Shown: piece after piece, positions 63,541 through 64,000 of the stretch | Numbering within the stretch: position 1 is the first letter of the stretch | Layout of the letters: the number at the start of each line of letters is the position of its first letter | NCBI GenBank assembly: GCA_039105265.1 | Contig: JAPFFF010000003.1 | Location: 186,001 to 250,000, forward strand | Origin: Tritrichomonas musculus | Lineage: Eukaryota > Parabasalia > Tritrichomonadida > Tritrichomonadidae | Length of the DNA: 64,000 bases | Direction: 5' to 3' | The notes under the pieces: model-generated | The model's input: the letters and a program-made list of their open reading frames with translations, nothing else | Database searches by the model: none | Told to the model about the DNA's origin: nothing | Program-made: the position numbers and the translations under genes

Positions 63541-64000
63541 ATTTTTTTTTTTTTTTTTTGATGATATGAAAGAATATAATAATTATAATCAAATTAATTT
63601 TTCTTTATGAATAGAACCAAATATACATCAAGAAATCACATAATGCATTCATCATATTGATGAAGAGAATACACTAGGAAATTTCAATCTGAAGAAATTG
63701 TATTAAGCAAACTCAATAATGTGAAAAAATACTTCAAATCAAAACAAAAAACATTTCAATGAACCAGGAAAAAATAATCAGGTCCTTTCATGATATTTCT
63801 TATTGAGTTTGTGAACACTTGAAATAGAATCAATTACTTCTCATACTGGGAGGATGGTTGATAATATTGGCATTTAAAGCAAAGATCTGAGTATTATAAT
63901 GACTACTCTCTTTCTGTATTTATTTTGCGAATTATGAGCTCATGTTATAGTTTGAAGTATACTGGATTTTTCTTTGACGAATTTGGCTTTCAAGTCATTT
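63541..64000. other. AT-rich end of window
   Basis: A poly-T run lies at 63543-63559. No gene is supported up to the window edge. Confidence 0.45.

Overview
The window is AT-rich (roughly three quarters A+T), eukaryotic, gene-dense in patches and almost intron-free. The host genes (VPS52, exportin-1, an HRD1-type RING ligase, a GAF/PDE, RasGEF, eIF5, an SIT4-associated/PP6 subunit, a kinase with SEL1 repeats) sit on both strands as single open frames. Several start codons are preceded within about 8 to 31 bases by TCAYTW, the initiator element known from trichomonads. A TM1586-type nitroreductase, DUF3447-like ankyrin proteins, many TA-target DNA transposons and a Polinton/Maverick fragment also fit. 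I infer a parabasalid, most likely a Tritrichomonas-like species. That is inference from gene style, not a database result.

Layout. 1-16.1 kb: housekeeping genes (partial coiled-coil protein, VPS52, Myb protein, small ORF, exportin-1, nitroreductase, HRD1-like ligase), with a long inverted-repeat element at 1.16-1.54 kb and a short TIR element at 12.3-12.6 kb. 16.8-20.5 kb: a 240-bp MITE directly abutting a 3.48-kb pogo-like transposon with an apparently intact transposase, the two sharing one TA dinucleotide. 20.9-23.3 kb: a decayed coding-like block of foreign composition that I could not identify. 23.6-35.7 kb: small ORF, four-GAF cyclic nucleotide phosphodiesterase, glycerate kinase, RCC1 protein, La-related protein, RasGEF. 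36.6-40.3 kb: an ankyrin gene whose last five repeats are each separated by AT-rich spacers of growing length. 40.4 kb: a second copy of the 240-bp MITE. 41.9-44.9 kb: a fossil Polinton fragment ending in an integrase. 45.7-48.1 kb: a dead Tc1/mariner element. 48.8-50.5 kb: gene and repeat relics. 51.0-57.2 kb: eIF5, aspartic protease, START protein, kinase-SEL1 protein, tRNA-His. 57.4-59.4 kb: another TIR element without a transposase. 59.6-62.7 kb: a possible axonemal protein and a SAPS-domain protein. 62.9-63.5 kb: a decayed gene.

The host genes do not form a pathway cluster. They are scattered housekeeping and signalling functions: endosome-to-Golgi tethering, nuclear export, ERAD, cyclic nucleotide and Ras signalling, translation start, PP6 regulation and proteolysis. 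Mobile DNA fills the gaps, and TA-target TIR elements dominate (six or more).

Several long open frames begin at GTG or TTG. For those I moved the start to the first in-frame ATG and say so in the entry.
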